This document shows positions 1 to 8,725 of a stretch of 64,000 nt of DNA, piece by piece; the first letter of the stretch is position 1, and the number at the start of each line of letters is the position of its first letter. This stretch comes from Burkholderiaceae bacterium (GTDB lineage Bacteria; Pseudomonadota; Gammaproteobacteria; Burkholderiales; Burkholderiaceae_D). Location of the stretch: NCBI GenBank assembly GCA_031291325.1, contig JARLJG010000063.1, forward strand, positions 1 to 64,000, given 5' to 3'. The translations under genes were made by a program, and so were the position numbers. Under the pieces are notes generated by a model. The model made no database searches. It worked only from the letters and a program-made list of their open reading frames with translations, and was not told the DNA's origin.

Positions 1-103
1 ACTCAACAACATCAGCAAGAAATGGACGATGCCGCTGCGGGACTGGAAAGGTGCGCTAAACCGCTTCACAATTCAGTTTGAAGAACGGATGACACTAGCT
101 TAA
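1..103 (+). CDS. IS256-family transposase, C-terminal end (cut by window edge)
   Basis: An open frame enters from the left edge (first full codon at base 2) and ends at TAA 101-103. The 33 visible residues include KKWTMPLRDW and RFTIQFEERM, the typical tail of IS256/Mutator-type DDE transposases (K-W-x-MP...W...L..F.I.FE.R). The catalytic DDE residues lie outside the window, so whether the element is intact cannot be judged. A terminal-repeat-like sequence follows within 10 bases, which fits the normal spacing between the transposase stop and the right end of such elements. Confidence 0.8.
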   Translation, partial: LNNISKKWTMPLRDWKGALNRFTIQFEERMTLA

Positions 104-110
104 ACGAAAC

Positions 111-140
111 CCCGTTTACACAAAATTCCGCACACCCCCG
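111..140 (+). repeat. Probable right terminal inverted repeat of the IS256-type element
   Basis: The stretch contains GTTTACACAAAATTCCG followed by CACACCCCC. IS256-family ends often carry a GTTTACACAAAATT-like core, with the transposase stop close by. The partner left end and the 8-9 bp target duplication are outside the window, so the exact border is inferred. Confidence 0.45.
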
Positions 141-231
141 ATCCCCGAAGTGCACGATGCATCTTCGGATTCAACCTTGTCGCCGCAGTTTGCAATCGAC
201 CTCTCATTATCAACACTTCTAGCGAGAAAAA

Positions 232-1926
232 ATGTCTACCTCCAGTCCTTTTCTTCAAGCACGGGATTTCCTTTTAGCGCATCGTTCCGATTACGCCACC
301 GCCTACCGCGAGTTCCGCTGGCCGATACTGACGGAATTCAACTGGGCACTGGATTATTTCGACGCAATGGCCAGCAACAACGATAACCCGGCACTCTGGG
401 TCGTCGACGAAACCGGTTCCGAGCAAAAGCTGTCGTTTGCCGAGATGTCGGCGCGCTCGAACCGGGCCGCCAATTTCTTGCGCGCTGCCGGCGTGGCGCG
501 CGGCGACCGCGTTTTGCTGATGCTGGGCAACGAAGTGCCGCTCTGGGAAGCGATGCTGGCCGCGATCAAGCTGGGCGCGGTGATGATCCCCGCCAGCACG
601 CTATTAACCGCAGACGATTTGCAGGATCGCCTGGAACGCGGCGACGTCAAGCACGTGATCGTCGGCCACGCCCACCTGGAAAAATTCGACACCCTGCCCG
701 GCAGCTACACCCGCATCAGCGTCGGCGCCGATGCCGCCGGCTGGAAGCGCTTCGATATAGACGGATGCTCCGCCACGTTTGTCGCCGATGGCGCGACCAA
801 GGCAGACGATCCGCTGCTGCTGTATTTCACCTCCGGCACCACCTCCAAGCCGAAACTGGTATTGCACACACACCAGAGCTATCCGATCGGCCATTTGTCG
901 ACGATGTTCTGGATCGGCTTGCAACCGGGCGATGTCCATCTGAACATCTCGTCGCCGGGTTGGGCCAAGCACGCATGGAGCTGCTTCTTTTCGCCGTGGA
1001 ATGCCGGCGCTTGCGTATTCATTTACAACTACGCGCGCTTCAACGCAAAGGCGATGCTGGGCGTGCTGGAGCGGCACGGCGTGACCACCATGTGCGCGCC
1101 GCCCACCGTATGGCGCATGATGATCCAGGAAGACTTGGGCGCCTATCGCGAGCGGCTCAAGATACGCGAATTGATCGGCGCCGGCGAGCCGCTCAATCCC
1201 GAAATCATCGATCAAGTCCGCAACGCCTGGGGCATCACCCTGCGCGATGGCTTCGGCCAAACCGAAACCACTGCGCAAATCGGCAACCCGCCTGGCCAGT
1301 TGTTGAAGCCGGGATCGATGGGCCGGCCTTTGCCCGGCTATCGCGTGGCGCTGCTCAACGTCGACGGGGTCGAGGATGAAGAAGGCGAAGTCTGCCTGGC
1401 GTTGGACCCGCGTCCGCTGGGGCTGATGGCAGGCTACATGGACAGCGCCGAAAAAACCGCTGAAGTCATGCGCGACGGCTACTATCGCACCGGCGACGTC
1501 GCCAGCCGCGATGCCGACGGCTACATCACCTACGTGGGCCGCGCCGACGACGTGTTCAAGGCGTCCGATTATCGCATCAGCCCGTTCGAGCTGGAAAGCG
1601 TGTTGCTGGAGCATCCGGCGGTGGGCGAAGCGGCGGTGGTGCCGAGTCCCGATCCGGTGCGGCTGGCGGTGCCCAAAGCCTACGTGGTGCTGGTGCAAAA
1701 CCAGAAGCCGAGCCGCGAATTGGCGAAGGACATTTTTGCCTTCGTGCGCGCGAATCTGGCTCCGTACAAGCGGATTCGCCGCATCGAATTCGCCGATCTG
1801 CCGAAGACCGTTTCCGGCAAGATCCGCCGCAGCGAATTGCGCAAGGGCGAAGCGCAGCAGCGCGCCCAAGGCGAACGCGGCGAATGGGAATTCTACGAAG
1901 AGGATTTCCCCGAACTGAAGGAGTAA
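232..1926 (+). CDS. AMP-forming acyl-CoA synthetase (medium-chain/acetyl-type)
   Basis: This 564-residue ANL-superfamily enzyme should activate a carboxylic acid with ATP to an acyl-adenylate and then transfer it to CoA. The P-loop-like motif YFTSGTTSKPK starts at residue 198. It is followed by DGFGQTET (ATP/Mg binding), the hinge region YYRTGDVASRDADG, and the C-terminal PKTVSGKIRRSEL motif carrying the catalytic lysine. The SDYRISPFELE segment resembles medium-chain (ACSM-like) synthetases more than long-chain FadD. The ATG at 232 is preceded by GCGAGAAAA, a weak ribosome site. No pathway partner is next to it, so the substrate is unknown. Upstream lies the IS256 remnant; the next gene is 84 bases downstream on the same strand and may be co-transcribed. 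Confidence 0.88.
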   Translation: MSTSSPFLQARDFLLAHRSDYATAYREFRWPILTEFNWALDYFDAMASNNDNPALWVVDETGSEQKLSFAEMSARSNRAANFLRAAGVARGDRVLLMLGNEVPLWEAMLAAIKLGAVMIPASTLLTADDLQDRLERGDVKHVIVGHAHLEKFDTLPGSYTRISVGADAAGWKRFDIDGCSATFVADGATKADDPLLLYFTSGTTSKPKLVLHTHQSYPIGHLSTMFWIGLQPGDVHLNISSPGWAKHAWSCFFSPWNAGACVFIYNYARFNAKAMLGVLERHGVTTMCAPPTVWRMMIQEDLGAYRERLKIRELIGAGEPLNPEIIDQVRNAWGITLRDGFGQTETTAQIGNPPGQLLKPGSMGRPLPGYRVALLNVDGVEDEEGEVCLALDPRPLGLMAGYMDSAEKTAEVMRDGYYRTGDVASRDADGYITYVGRADDVFKASDYRISPFELESVLLEHPAVGEAAVVPSPDPVRLAVPKAYVVLVQNQKPSRELAKDIFAFVRANLAPYKRIRRIEFADLPKTVSGKIRRSELRKGEAQQRAQGERGEWEFYEEDFPELKE

Positions 1927-2010
1927 GAACCCGGGGCCGCGCTCGCTGCGAAAGAAAGGCGATACAATTGTCTGCATCCCATCGCAACATTGCGGCAACA
2001 GGAGAGAGAC

Positions 2011-2409
2011 TTGATTTCGCATGTCTTCATCGGCACCAACGATTTTCCGCGCGCATTGAATTTCTATAGCGCAATCATGGCCGAACTCGGCTTGAAATTG
2101 AAATTCAGCGAGCCGGAAGAATCGTGGGCCGGTTGGGTTTCGCCTTCTGCGCCGCGACCGCTGTTCCTGGTCGGCAAGCCGTACGATGGCCAGCCGGCCA
2201 GCTTCGGCAACGGCAACATGACGGCCCTGCTGGCCGCCACGCGCGCAACGGTCGACCGCGTCCATCAACTAGCCATGTCGATGGGTGCACTGTGCGAAGG
2301 GCCGCCAAGTTTGCGGCCGCACTATCACGCCAATTTTTATGGCGCCTATTTCCGCGACCCCGACGGCAACAAGATTTGCGTTTGCTGCCACGAACCGGAA
2401 CTTCCCTAG
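2011..2409 (+). CDS. VOC-superfamily protein (glyoxalase/bleomycin-resistance fold)
   Basis: The protein has 132 residues and is a single vicinal-oxygen-chelate domain. It starts ISHVFIGTNDFPRALNFY, the usual first beta-alpha unit of the fold, and ends with FRDPDGNKICVCC, the usual last strand motif. The TTG at 2011 was chosen because GGAGAG sits 5-10 bases upstream and the domain begins at once; an in-frame TTG at 1990 lacks such a site. The family includes glyoxalases, dioxygenases and resistance proteins, so the reaction cannot be named. Its stop codon overlaps that of the convergent hydrolase gene by 4 bases. Confidence 0.82.
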   Translation: MISHVFIGTNDFPRALNFYSAIMAELGLKLKFSEPEESWAGWVSPSAPRPLFLVGKPYDGQPASFGNGNMTALLAATRATVDRVHQLAMSMGALCEGPPSLRPHYHANFYGAYFRDPDGNKICVCCHEPELP

Positions 2410-3413
2410 TCCCGCAGCGCCATCCAGCCCAGCAAGGCCTTGTGAAAGCCGACCGGATCTTCGATTTGCGGCGCGTGCCCCAACCCTTGAAACTCGATCA
2501 AGGTCGCTTGCGGGATTGCCTGCGCCGCCTGCTTGCCTAAATCCCGGTAGTGGCCGATTTTGGCGCGCACCTCGGGCGGCGCGATGTCGCTGCCGATTGC
2601 GGTGGTGTCGGCGTCGCCGATCAGCAGCAGCGTCGGCACGCAGAGGTTCTTGAATTCGTAGACCACCGGCTGGGTGAAGATCATGTCGTAGATCAACGCC
2701 GAGTTCCATGCCACCAAAGCATGTCCTGGCCCCTGATTCAATCCCGCCAGCATGTCGACCCAGCGCTCGTACTCCGGCTTCCAGCGGCCGCCGTAATAGG
2801 TCGCGCGTTCGTAATTGCGCACGCCGTCGGCATTGAGATTCAATTCGCGCTGGTTCCATTGATCGACCGTGCGATACGGCACGCCCAGCGCCTTCCAGTC
2901 TTCCAGGCCGATCGGATTGACCAGCGCCAGACGTTCGACCCGGTCGGGATACGACAGCGCATAGCGCACGGCCAGCATGCCGCCAGTGGAATGGCCAATC
3001 ACAATCGCTTTTTGCACACCCAGGCTCAGGAGCAAATCACGCGTATTGGCCGCCAATTGTTGGAAGGTGTACTGATAACTGTCCGGCTTGCTGGACGCGC
3101 AAAATCCGATCTGATCGGGCACGACGACGCGATAACCGGCGTCGCTCAACGCGTGGATCGTTTCCACCCAGCTTGCACCGCAAAAATTCTTGCCGTGCAT
3201 CAATACCGCGACACGACCATTGGGCTTGCCGGTTGCGGCGACATCCATGTAACCCATCTGCAAGGATCGGCCTTGCGACACGAAGGCATAATGCTGCAAT
3301 GGATAGGGGTAGCTGAAGCCCTGCAGTTCGGGGCCGTAAACCTGCGCCGCAATAGCAAACTGGCCGCCTATCGACAAGGCGGCCAGAAGCAGGGAAACGA
3401 TGCAGCGTGGCAA
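2406..3413 (-). CDS. Alpha/beta hydrolase, probably exported
   Basis: A predicted 335-residue serine hydrolase. The nucleophile elbow is GHSTGG, an oxyanion-hole motif HGKNFCG precedes it, and the acid/base region ends in GLGHAPQIEDP with the likely catalytic histidine. The frame is open much further upstream, but those 70 residues are arginine-rich and overlap the neighbouring gene on the same strand, so they are not used. The TTG at 3413 gives a hydrophobic leader (SLLLAALSIGGQFAIAA) typical of export and lies 5 bases after the upstream stop, suggesting translational coupling. Substrate unknown; epoxide hydrolase, haloperoxidase-like or esterase activities are all possible. Confidence 0.8.
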   Translation of the reverse strand: MPRCIVSLLLAALSIGGQFAIAAQVYGPELQGFSYPYPLQHYAFVSQGRSLQMGYMDVAATGKPNGRVAVLMHGKNFCGASWVETIHALSDAGYRVVVPDQIGFCASSKPDSYQYTFQQLAANTRDLLLSLGVQKAIVIGHSTGGMLAVRYALSYPDRVERLALVNPIGLEDWKALGVPYRTVDQWNQRELNLNADGVRNYERATYYGGRWKPEYERWVDMLAGLNQGPGHALVAWNSALIYDMIFTQPVVYEFKNLCVPTLLLIGDADTTAIGSDIAPPEVRAKIGHYRDLGKQAAQAIPQATLIEFQGLGHAPQIEDPVGFHKALLGWMALRD

Positions 3414-3417
3414 CGGA

Positions 3418-3762
3418 CTAGCGGCGACGGCCGACGTAGTAACGCGAACGACCGCCGAAATAGACGGCCGGCCTGCCGTAATAGACTGGCCCCGGCGCGT
3501 AATACGCAACCGGCGCCGGATAATATGCTGCAGCCGGCGCATAATACGGCCCAGGCGCATAGGCGACCGGCGGCGGCGCGTAATACACCGGCGGCGCAAG
3601 TATGCTGGAGACGACCGCAGCGCCAATCACGGCGCCTGCCACCACCGCAACCGGATTGGCGCGATGAAATCCGACACGGAAGTCGCCAGCGGAAGCCTGG
3701 GTGGACATCGAAATAGCCAGGGAAGCAACCAACACGGTCGCCGCCAATTTTTGGTTAAGCAT
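3418..3762 (-). CDS. Small exported Tyr/Pro/Ala-rich protein
   Basis: The protein has 114 residues. A clear signal peptide (AATVLVASLAISMSTQASA) is followed by a glycine/alanine hydrophobic stretch and a tail of repeated tyrosine-proline-alanine units such as YYAPPPVAYAPGPYYAP. It ends in an arginine-rich RRR. Such PxPV-like repeat proteins are common, uncharacterised envelope proteins of Burkholderiales. The ATG is preceded by AAGGAGTAAG, a good Shine-Dalgarno. The hydrolase starts 5 bases after its stop, so the two are probably one transcript. No function is assigned. Confidence 0.72.
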   Translation of the reverse strand: MLNQKLAATVLVASLAISMSTQASAGDFRVGFHRANPVAVVAGAVIGAAVVSSILAPPVYYAPPPVAYAPGPYYAPAAAYYPAPVAYYAPGPVYYGRPAVYFGGRSRYYVGRRR

Positions 3763-4049
3763 TTCTTACTCCTTCTGCCGCTGCCGAAACCGAGTTCAAG
3801 CTCCAATTCGCGCGGCCTTGGATACACTCTATGCCGATGGCGCGGCAATGCCAGAACGGAAACAATTATTTACACCTTCACTTGAAGAGCATTAGATATT
3901 AATATGATAATTTTTGCTTATTCCAAAGCCGGTTACGACCACACTTCAGGTTTTCCGGGATTGAATATTCGCCCCGCAGATGGTCACTGACAGTTTGCCG
4001 TGCGACAATCGCTACACAATAAACATTGAACAATGAGCCAGAAGTCGCG

Positions 4050-4709
4050 ATGAGTATCTTGGAAGAATTGTCGTCGCAACACTTGCTGCAGTCATTGCCG
4101 CCGCGCGTGCTGCAGCAGTTGTCGCTGCAACCCGTGATCGAATTGCCGTCCGGCACGCAAGTATTCGACAGAAATAACGCTTGCGCCGGTTTTCCCGTCA
4201 TTTTTTCTGGCAGCGTGCATGTATTCAAGCACCTGTCCAACGGACGCCGTATCGAGCTCTACCGTGTCACGCCGGAAGAGCCTTGTATTCTTTCGCTCGG
4301 ATGCCTGCTCGGCGGCGGCCGCTACCCGGCTAGCGCCGTGACCGTCGGCGCGACGCGGATCGTGATGATGCCACCGAACCTATTCTCGGAATGTCTAGCC
4401 ACCGAAGCAGCTTTTCGCAACGCCATGTTTCGCGCGCTAGGTGATCGACTGGTCAATGCAATGGATCTGGTGGAAGAAGTTGTGACCCTGCGACTGGATG
4501 TGCGTCTGGCCGCCACCTTGCTTTTATATCATGACGCTGCACCGATCCCTATGACGCATCAACAGCTCGCCGACGAACTGGGCACCGTGCGGGAAATAGT
4601 CAGCCGCATCTTGAACGACTTTGCCGATCAGGGCATACTTAAACTGGGGCGCGGTAACATCGAGATTGTCGATGTGCAGCGTTTGCGCGCCCTGGCGCAT
4701 ACGCGCTAA
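4050..4709 (+). CDS. Crp/Fnr-family transcription regulator
   Basis: About 219 residues. The N-terminal half is a cyclic-nucleotide-binding-type beta-roll (GTQVFDRNNACAGFPVIFSG, then RIELYRVTPEEPCILSLG) and the C-terminal half is a Crp-type winged helix with recognition-helix region LADELGTVREIVSRIL. The N-terminal cysteine cluster of oxygen-sensing FNR is missing, so ligand and signal are unknown. A TTG at 4026 is in frame, but the ATG at 4050 matches the family start better. A CRP-like palindrome lies just downstream, before the small membrane protein gene, making that gene a likely target. Confidence 0.87.
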   Translation: MSILEELSSQHLLQSLPPRVLQQLSLQPVIELPSGTQVFDRNNACAGFPVIFSGSVHVFKHLSNGRRIELYRVTPEEPCILSLGCLLGGGRYPASAVTVGATRIVMMPPNLFSECLATEAAFRNAMFRALGDRLVNAMDLVEEVVTLRLDVRLAATLLLYHDAAPIPMTHQQLADELGTVREIVSRILNDFADQGILKLGRGNIEIVDVQRLRALAHTR

Positions 4710-4742
4710 TTGTCCGCACCGAAGCTAGTGGCATTTATTGTT

Positions 4743-4760
4743 ATGTAACCTGGGTCACAT
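4743..4760. promoter_or_regulatory. CRP-like palindromic operator
   Basis: The 18 bases ATGTAACCTGGGTCACAT form a near-perfect dyad. The core TGTAA-N6-TCACA differs by one base from the classical CRP half-site arrangement TGTGA-N6-TCACA. It lies between a Crp/Fnr-type gene and the small membrane protein starting at 4817. The role as operator is inferred from sequence and position. Confidence 0.5.
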
Positions 4761-4816
4761 ACACTCGCTGCGCGCGCCGCTATCCTGTCTCCATTCATCA
4801 ACCACTGGAGATTTCC

Positions 4817-5008
4817 ATGAAAGCGAATGTCGGCAAGATCGATAAAGGGGTGCGGCTCGTGTTGGCGCTGGCGCTGTTGAGCTTGTTTGTCCTGTTGCAA
4901 GGCGACAGCAAATGGCTCGGCTTGCTGGGCTTCGTGCCATTGTTGACAGGTTTGATCAATTGGTGCCCGCTCTATACACTTTTCGGCGTCAGCACCTGCA
5001 AAAGGTAA
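4817..5008 (+). CDS. YgaP-like/DUF2892 inner-membrane protein
   Basis: The protein has 63 residues. It starts MKANVGKIDKGVRLVLALALL and holds two closely spaced hydrophobic segments, ending WCPLYTLFGVSTC. This is the DUF2892 pattern (NVGxxDRxxRxxxG, two helices, C-P-LY...G..TC) seen alone or fused to rhodanese in YgaP. The ATG follows GGAGATTTCC, a good ribosome site. The CRP-like palindrome 57 bases upstream and the adjacent Crp/Fnr gene suggest redox- or metabolite-dependent control. Many relatives sit in sulfide/rhodanese or oxygen-limitation regulons, but that role here is inference. Confidence 0.8.
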   Translation: MKANVGKIDKGVRLVLALALLSLFVLLQGDSKWLGLLGFVPLLTGLINWCPLYTLFGVSTCKR

Positions 5009-5432
5009 GTGCATGAACCTGCCCGCCCCGGCGCCGCAGCAAATCACGAATGCGGTGGAAACGCCGCATCGTTACACACCATAAGCATCGTGCATAGCCT
5101 GGACAATGCCAGCCTCACCGGCTGAAGTCGAATTGGATGCGGCGACCACTCGCGCCGTGCAAGTCCCGGTACGTGTGTCGATCGAGGCAGGAGCAAGACC
5201 GGTGCAGAAAAGACCGAAGCCCAGTTTCGCAGTCCGAAGTCCGCTCGTATCGTTATCAAATCGATATATTCTCGACATGCAGACGATCTAACCACAAAAT
5301 GTCTTGCGATAGTGCCACATAGGTTGCCCCAGATCAAAGTCGCCCTCGATGCGGTAAGGAAAAAGGTCTACAATGAACTGGCACCGCGTGGTTTCTCGGC
5401 ACCGAAACGGCGAAAAAATCGGAGGAACAAAA
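5009..5432. other. Intergenic region without a supported gene
   Basis: These 424 bases contain only short frames. One on the minus strand (5072-5278, 68 codons) has a fairly balanced composition but no recognisable motif and no good ribosome site, so it is not called. The last 15 bases hold the strong GGAGGAAC ribosome site of mlaA. Confidence 0.4.
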
Positions 5433-6224
5433 ATGAATGCGTCCCGCTTGCAAGCGCTAGCTTTGGCCCTCTTGTTGACAGGCTGTGCGACCGGCAAAAA
5501 TCCGCAAGACCCGATGGAAGGATATAACCGCGCGGTCTTCGCATTCAACGACAAGGCCGATCAGTTTGTGCTCAAACCTGTGGCCACCGCTTACCACAAC
5601 GTGCTGCCTTCCTTCGTGCAAACCGGTGTCGGTAATTTTTTCGGCAATCTGGGCGAGATCTGGAACGGGGTCAACGATATATTGCAGGGTAAGGTGGGAA
5701 ATGGGGCGTCCGACTTCGCGCGCTTCGGTGTCAACAGCACGATCGGCATCGGTGGTTTGTTCGATGTCGGCTCCCGCATCGGCTTGGCCAAACGCAATCG
5801 CGATTTCGGCGAAACCCTGGGGAGCTGGGGTCTCAAACCGGGACCCTACGTCGTGATCCCCCTGCTGGGTTCGTCGACGCTGCGCGACAGCGTCGCCTTG
5901 CCGCTCGACTACGCCGGCAATCTCTGGTACTACAAGTATCCGGTCAGGCAACGCAACGAGGGCTCAATCCTGCAATTCGTCGATCAGAGAGCTAGCGTAC
6001 TCGATGCCTCCAAGCTGCTCGACGAAGCAGCGCTGGATCGCTACGAATTCGTGCGGGACGCCTATTTGCAACTCCGCGAAAGCAAGGTGCGCGACGACGA
6101 TCAATTCACCCCCAGGCTTGAAAAGCAGGAAAATGCGCCGCAAGCGCCGCTGCCGGATCAATCCCGCGTGGATCCGGACGCCAAAGCGCCGGCCGCAACC
6201 GTCGCCCCGAGCCAAGGCCAGTAG
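5433..6224 (+). CDS. mlaA: MlaA (VacJ) outer-membrane lipoprotein of the phospholipid-transport system
   Basis: The precursor has 263 residues. The leader ends in LLLTGCATG, a lipobox with the lipidated cysteine. The mature part starts DPMEGYNRAVFAFNDKAD and carries the family core (VGNFFGNLGEIWNGVNDILQGK, FGVNSTIGIGGLFDVGS, GPYVVIPLLG). MlaA sits in the inner leaflet of the outer membrane with porins and passes mislocalised phospholipids to MlaC. The ATG at 5433 follows GGAGGAAC. The C-terminal 35 residues are Pro/Ala/Gln-rich. It stands alone here, away from any mlaFEDCB operon; in this order mlaA is sometimes within that operon, so the isolation is mildly unusual. Confidence 0.92.
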   Translation: MNASRLQALALALLLTGCATGKNPQDPMEGYNRAVFAFNDKADQFVLKPVATAYHNVLPSFVQTGVGNFFGNLGEIWNGVNDILQGKVGNGASDFARFGVNSTIGIGGLFDVGSRIGLAKRNRDFGETLGSWGLKPGPYVVIPLLGSSTLRDSVALPLDYAGNLWYYKYPVRQRNEGSILQFVDQRASVLDASKLLDEAALDRYEFVRDAYLQLRESKVRDDDQFTPRLEKQENAPQAPLPDQSRVDPDAKAPAATVAPSQGQ

Positions 6225-6340
6225 TCGCCACGCCGCTCGACGGAGCCCAGCGCTTTTTCAGGCTGAAATTTGTTCATTTCCCGAAAAATATTTCAAAATA
6301 GCGATAAACTTCGTTCGACTTTCTATTTCGGGAGATTTTC

Positions 6341-7261
6341 TTGTCCATTTTGACCAGCATTTTCAAAGATATTTTCACAAGCAGGAATCGTATTCAATCC
6401 AGCTCTGCACAAATCGAAATATCGCCGCAGTCATACTACGATGCTGGCATAAAATGTCTGGATCACCGCGATATTGCGGGAGCGCAGGCAGTCTATGCCG
6501 AATGCCTGCAGGTCTTTCCCGGCAATTCAAAAGCAAGGCACTTGGAATTCGCGATTCACTCCGTTACCTTGCAAGTGCGCTTCCCCGGTTCGGATTACCT
6601 GAAATGGCTTGAATGGTTCCATGCCACGCTCACCCCCAAAACCTACGTCGAAATCGGCGTGGAGTCCGGCGAGTCCTTGCAATACGCGCGCCCCCCGACC
6701 CGCGCAATCGGCATCGACCCTGCCTTGCGAATCGTCAACAGCGTGCAAGTGTGGTCCAAGATGTTCAAATTGCCGAGCGACGATTTTTTTCTGCAGCACA
6801 ACTTGGCCGAAGTCTTGGGCGCCGAAAACTTCGACCTCGCTTTCATCGACGGCCTCCATACCTTCGACCAGGCACTCAAGGATTTCATCAATCTGGAGCG
6901 TTTCTCCACACCCACGTCGGTAGTCTTGTTCCACGACATATTGCCGCACATTCCGCTGACGGCGCAAAGAGAACCGGCAAGCGAACTCTGGTTGGGCGAC
7001 ACCTGGAAAGCGATCGCAATACTCTTGAAATACCGCCCCGACTTGCACATATTTACGATTCCCGCTTCTCCAAGCGGCTTGGCCGTGGTAACCAACCTGG
7101 ATCGCGGCAATGACAGCCTGCATCGCAATTTTGACACTATTTTTAAAGAGGCGATGGCGCTCGACGTAGAATCCTACTTGCCGGATATCGAGAGACGCTT
7201 GAACGTGACCGGGAACGATTTCGGCTTGGTGAAAAGTCTACTGGAAACGCGCAAGCCATAA
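6341..7261 (+). CDS. Class I SAM-dependent methyltransferase-like protein
   Basis: The protein has 306 residues. The central part looks like a Rossmann methyltransferase: TYVEIGVESGESLQYA (motif I), AIGIDPAL (motif II), then FDLAFIDGLHTFDQALKDF, where IDGLHT is typical of the Methyltransf_24 group that often acts on sugars or small molecules. Residues 30-65 resemble a single TPR-like helical pair. The start is TTG at 6341, with GGGAG about 9 bases upstream. It is solitary, so the substrate is unknown. Relatives are frequent in surface-polysaccharide and glycan loci. Confidence 0.72.
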   Translation: MSILTSIFKDIFTSRNRIQSSSAQIEISPQSYYDAGIKCLDHRDIAGAQAVYAECLQVFPGNSKARHLEFAIHSVTLQVRFPGSDYLKWLEWFHATLTPKTYVEIGVESGESLQYARPPTRAIGIDPALRIVNSVQVWSKMFKLPSDDFFLQHNLAEVLGAENFDLAFIDGLHTFDQALKDFINLERFSTPTSVVLFHDILPHIPLTAQREPASELWLGDTWKAIAILLKYRPDLHIFTIPASPSGLAVVTNLDRGNDSLHRNFDTIFKEAMALDVESYLPDIERRLNVTGNDFGLVKSLLETRKP

Positions 7262-7298
7262 GAAGCGGCACGCAAACCAAACCGTATCGGGATCATTG

Positions 7299-7511
7299 CT
7301 AAAACATCGACTGCAGAAAAATCGGCTGCCACCCGGTGGGTGGCGCCACGATGTCCTGCAATGCGAGTTCCGTTTCCTTGGCGAAAATGTCGCAATTGCA
7401 GCATTTCCTGGCAGCGCCACTTAGCCTGCGACAGGCAGCTTTCGGCAAGGTTCCATTGCGTGCATAATGCGGAAACAGTCCTTGGCGATTTTTTGCATAT
7501 ACATATGACAT
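7299..7511 (-). CDS. Possible small hypothetical protein (weak)
   Basis: A 70-codon frame inside the 329-base gap before cysK. It contains KCCNCDIFAKETELALQDIV and a tryptophan-proline-rich end. Codon composition is plausible, but no family is recognised and the ribosome site (GGAACG) is poor. The gap otherwise holds only the cysK leader. Treat as unproven. Confidence 0.22.
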   Translation of the reverse strand: MSYVYAKNRQGLFPHYARNGTLPKAACRRLSGAARKCCNCDIFAKETELALQDIVAPPTGWQPIFLQSMF

Positions 7512-7590
7512 AACAATCGTTCCATCCAGTCGTTATTGCCTTTAATGTAGGCTGGCCGAAGTAACCCGCAATCAAAGAAAAGGAGAACTC

Positions 7591-8568
7591 ATGTCTGCCT
7601 GGTTTGAAGACAACTCGCTGTCGATCGGACACACGCCGCTGGTGCGGCTCAATCGCATAGTCGACGGTGCGCACGCGACGGTGTTTGCCAAAATAGAAGG
7701 CCGCAATCCGGCGTATTCGGTCAAATGCCGCATCGGCGCAGCCCTGATCTGGGACGCCGAGAAACGCGGCTTGCTCGGCCCCGGCAAGGAATTGGTCGAA
7801 CCCACCAGCGGCAACACCGGCATTGCGCTGGCCTTCGTCGCCGCCGCGCGCGGCATTCCATTGACCCTCACCATGCCGGAAACCATGAGCATCGAGCGAC
7901 GCAAGCTGTTGCTGGCCTACGGCGCCAAGCTGGTCTTGACCGAGGGAGCGAAGGGCATGAGCGGCGCCATCGCCAAGGCGGAAGAAATTGCCGCCTCCGA
8001 TCCGAATAAATACGTGCTGTTGCAGCAATTCAAGAATCCCGCCAACCCGGCGATCCACGAAGCGACTACCGGCCCGGAGATCTGGAACGACACCGATGGC
8101 AAGGTCGACATATTCGTGTCCGGCGTCGGCACCGGCGGCACCATCACCGGCGTATCGCGCTACATAAAAAATACCAAGGGCGCCAAACTGACCACCGTCG
8201 CGGTCGAACCGACTGCCAGTCCCGTATTGACGCAGACCCGCGCCGGCGAACCGGTCAAGCCGGGGCCGCACAAGATACAAGGGATCGGCGCCGGCTTCGT
8301 GCCGCAAGTGCTGGATTTGAGCCTGGTCGACGCCATCGAGACCGTCAGCAATGAAGAAGCGGTTGACTTTGCCCGTCGTCTCGCGCGCGAAGAAGGCATT
8401 TTGTCCGGTATTTCGTGCGGTGCGGCAGTTGCAGTCGCGGCCCGTTTGGCCAAGCGCCCGGAAAATGCCGGCAAGACGATCGTGGTGATTCTGCCCGATT
8501 CCGGCGAACGCTATCTCAGTTCGGTATTGTTCGAGGGCGTGTTCGACGCCGCCGGCTTGCCAGCTTGA
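7591..8568 (+). CDS. cysK: Cysteine synthase A (O-acetylserine sulfhydrylase)
   Basis: The protein has 325 residues and is a PLP enzyme converting O-acetylserine and sulfide to cysteine in the cytoplasm. The PLP lysine is K45 in [11 protein letters not shown]. The asparagine loop PTSGNTG and the phosphate-binding GTGGTITG follow, and the C-terminal SGISCGAA and [10 protein letters not shown] match CysK rather than CysM or cystathionine synthase. The ATG has AAAGGAGAA upstream. It is transcribed alone, with a strong hairpin right after the stop. CysB control is usual for the family, but no operator was identified here. Confidence 0.95.
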   Translation: MSAWFEDNSLSIGHTPLVRLNRIVDGAHATVFAKIEGRNPAYSVKCRIGAALIWDAEKRGLLGPGKELVEPTSGNTGIALAFVAAARGIPLTLTMPETMSIERRKLLLAYGAKLVLTEGAKGMSGAIAKAEEIAASDPNKYVLLQQFKNPANPAIHEATTGPEIWNDTDGKVDIFVSGVGTGGTITGVSRYIKNTKGAKLTTVAVEPTASPVLTQTRAGEPVKPGPHKIQGIGAGFVPQVLDLSLVDAIETVSNEEAVDFARRLAREEGILSGISCGAAVAVAARLAKRPENAGKTIVVILPDSGERYLSSVLFEGVFDAAGLPA

Positions 8569-8575
8569 AGCGGGC

Positions 8576-8607
8576 CGCGTCGCTTGGCTGTCAAGCCGAG
8601 CGACGCG
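8576..8607 (+). terminator. Hairpin terminator downstream of cysK
   Basis: A 14-bp stem (CGCGTCGCTTGGCT against AGCCGAGCGACGCG, one wobble) with a 4-base loop begins 7 bases after the cysK stop. No T-tract follows, so termination efficiency is uncertain. Confidence 0.5.
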
Positions 8608-8725
8608 TCCTCGCCTTCTGCCGCGACTCTCCCGTGCGGCGATCCGATCGTATCCCCTTCTCCAACGCCCGAGTGCGGATCAGTTGACGGAAAAACGACT
8701 GCATCTGACCCCGTTCGCACGGACA

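Noticed and set aside
604-2268. Long open frame antisense to the acyl-CoA synthetase (also 20876-22825, 23607-25757, 38284-40455 and 53758-55725 opposite other genes)
   Set aside because: GC-rich codon shadow of a real gene; composition is Arg/His/Gln/Asp-rich without motifs and there are no ribosome sites.
3414-3626. Arg-rich N-terminal extension of the alpha/beta hydrolase
   Set aside because: It is the shadow of the Tyr/Pro-rich gene on the same strand; a signal-peptide start is present at 3413.
5072-5278. 68-codon minus-strand frame after the DUF2892 gene
   Set aside because: No motif and no ribosome site; composition alone is not enough.
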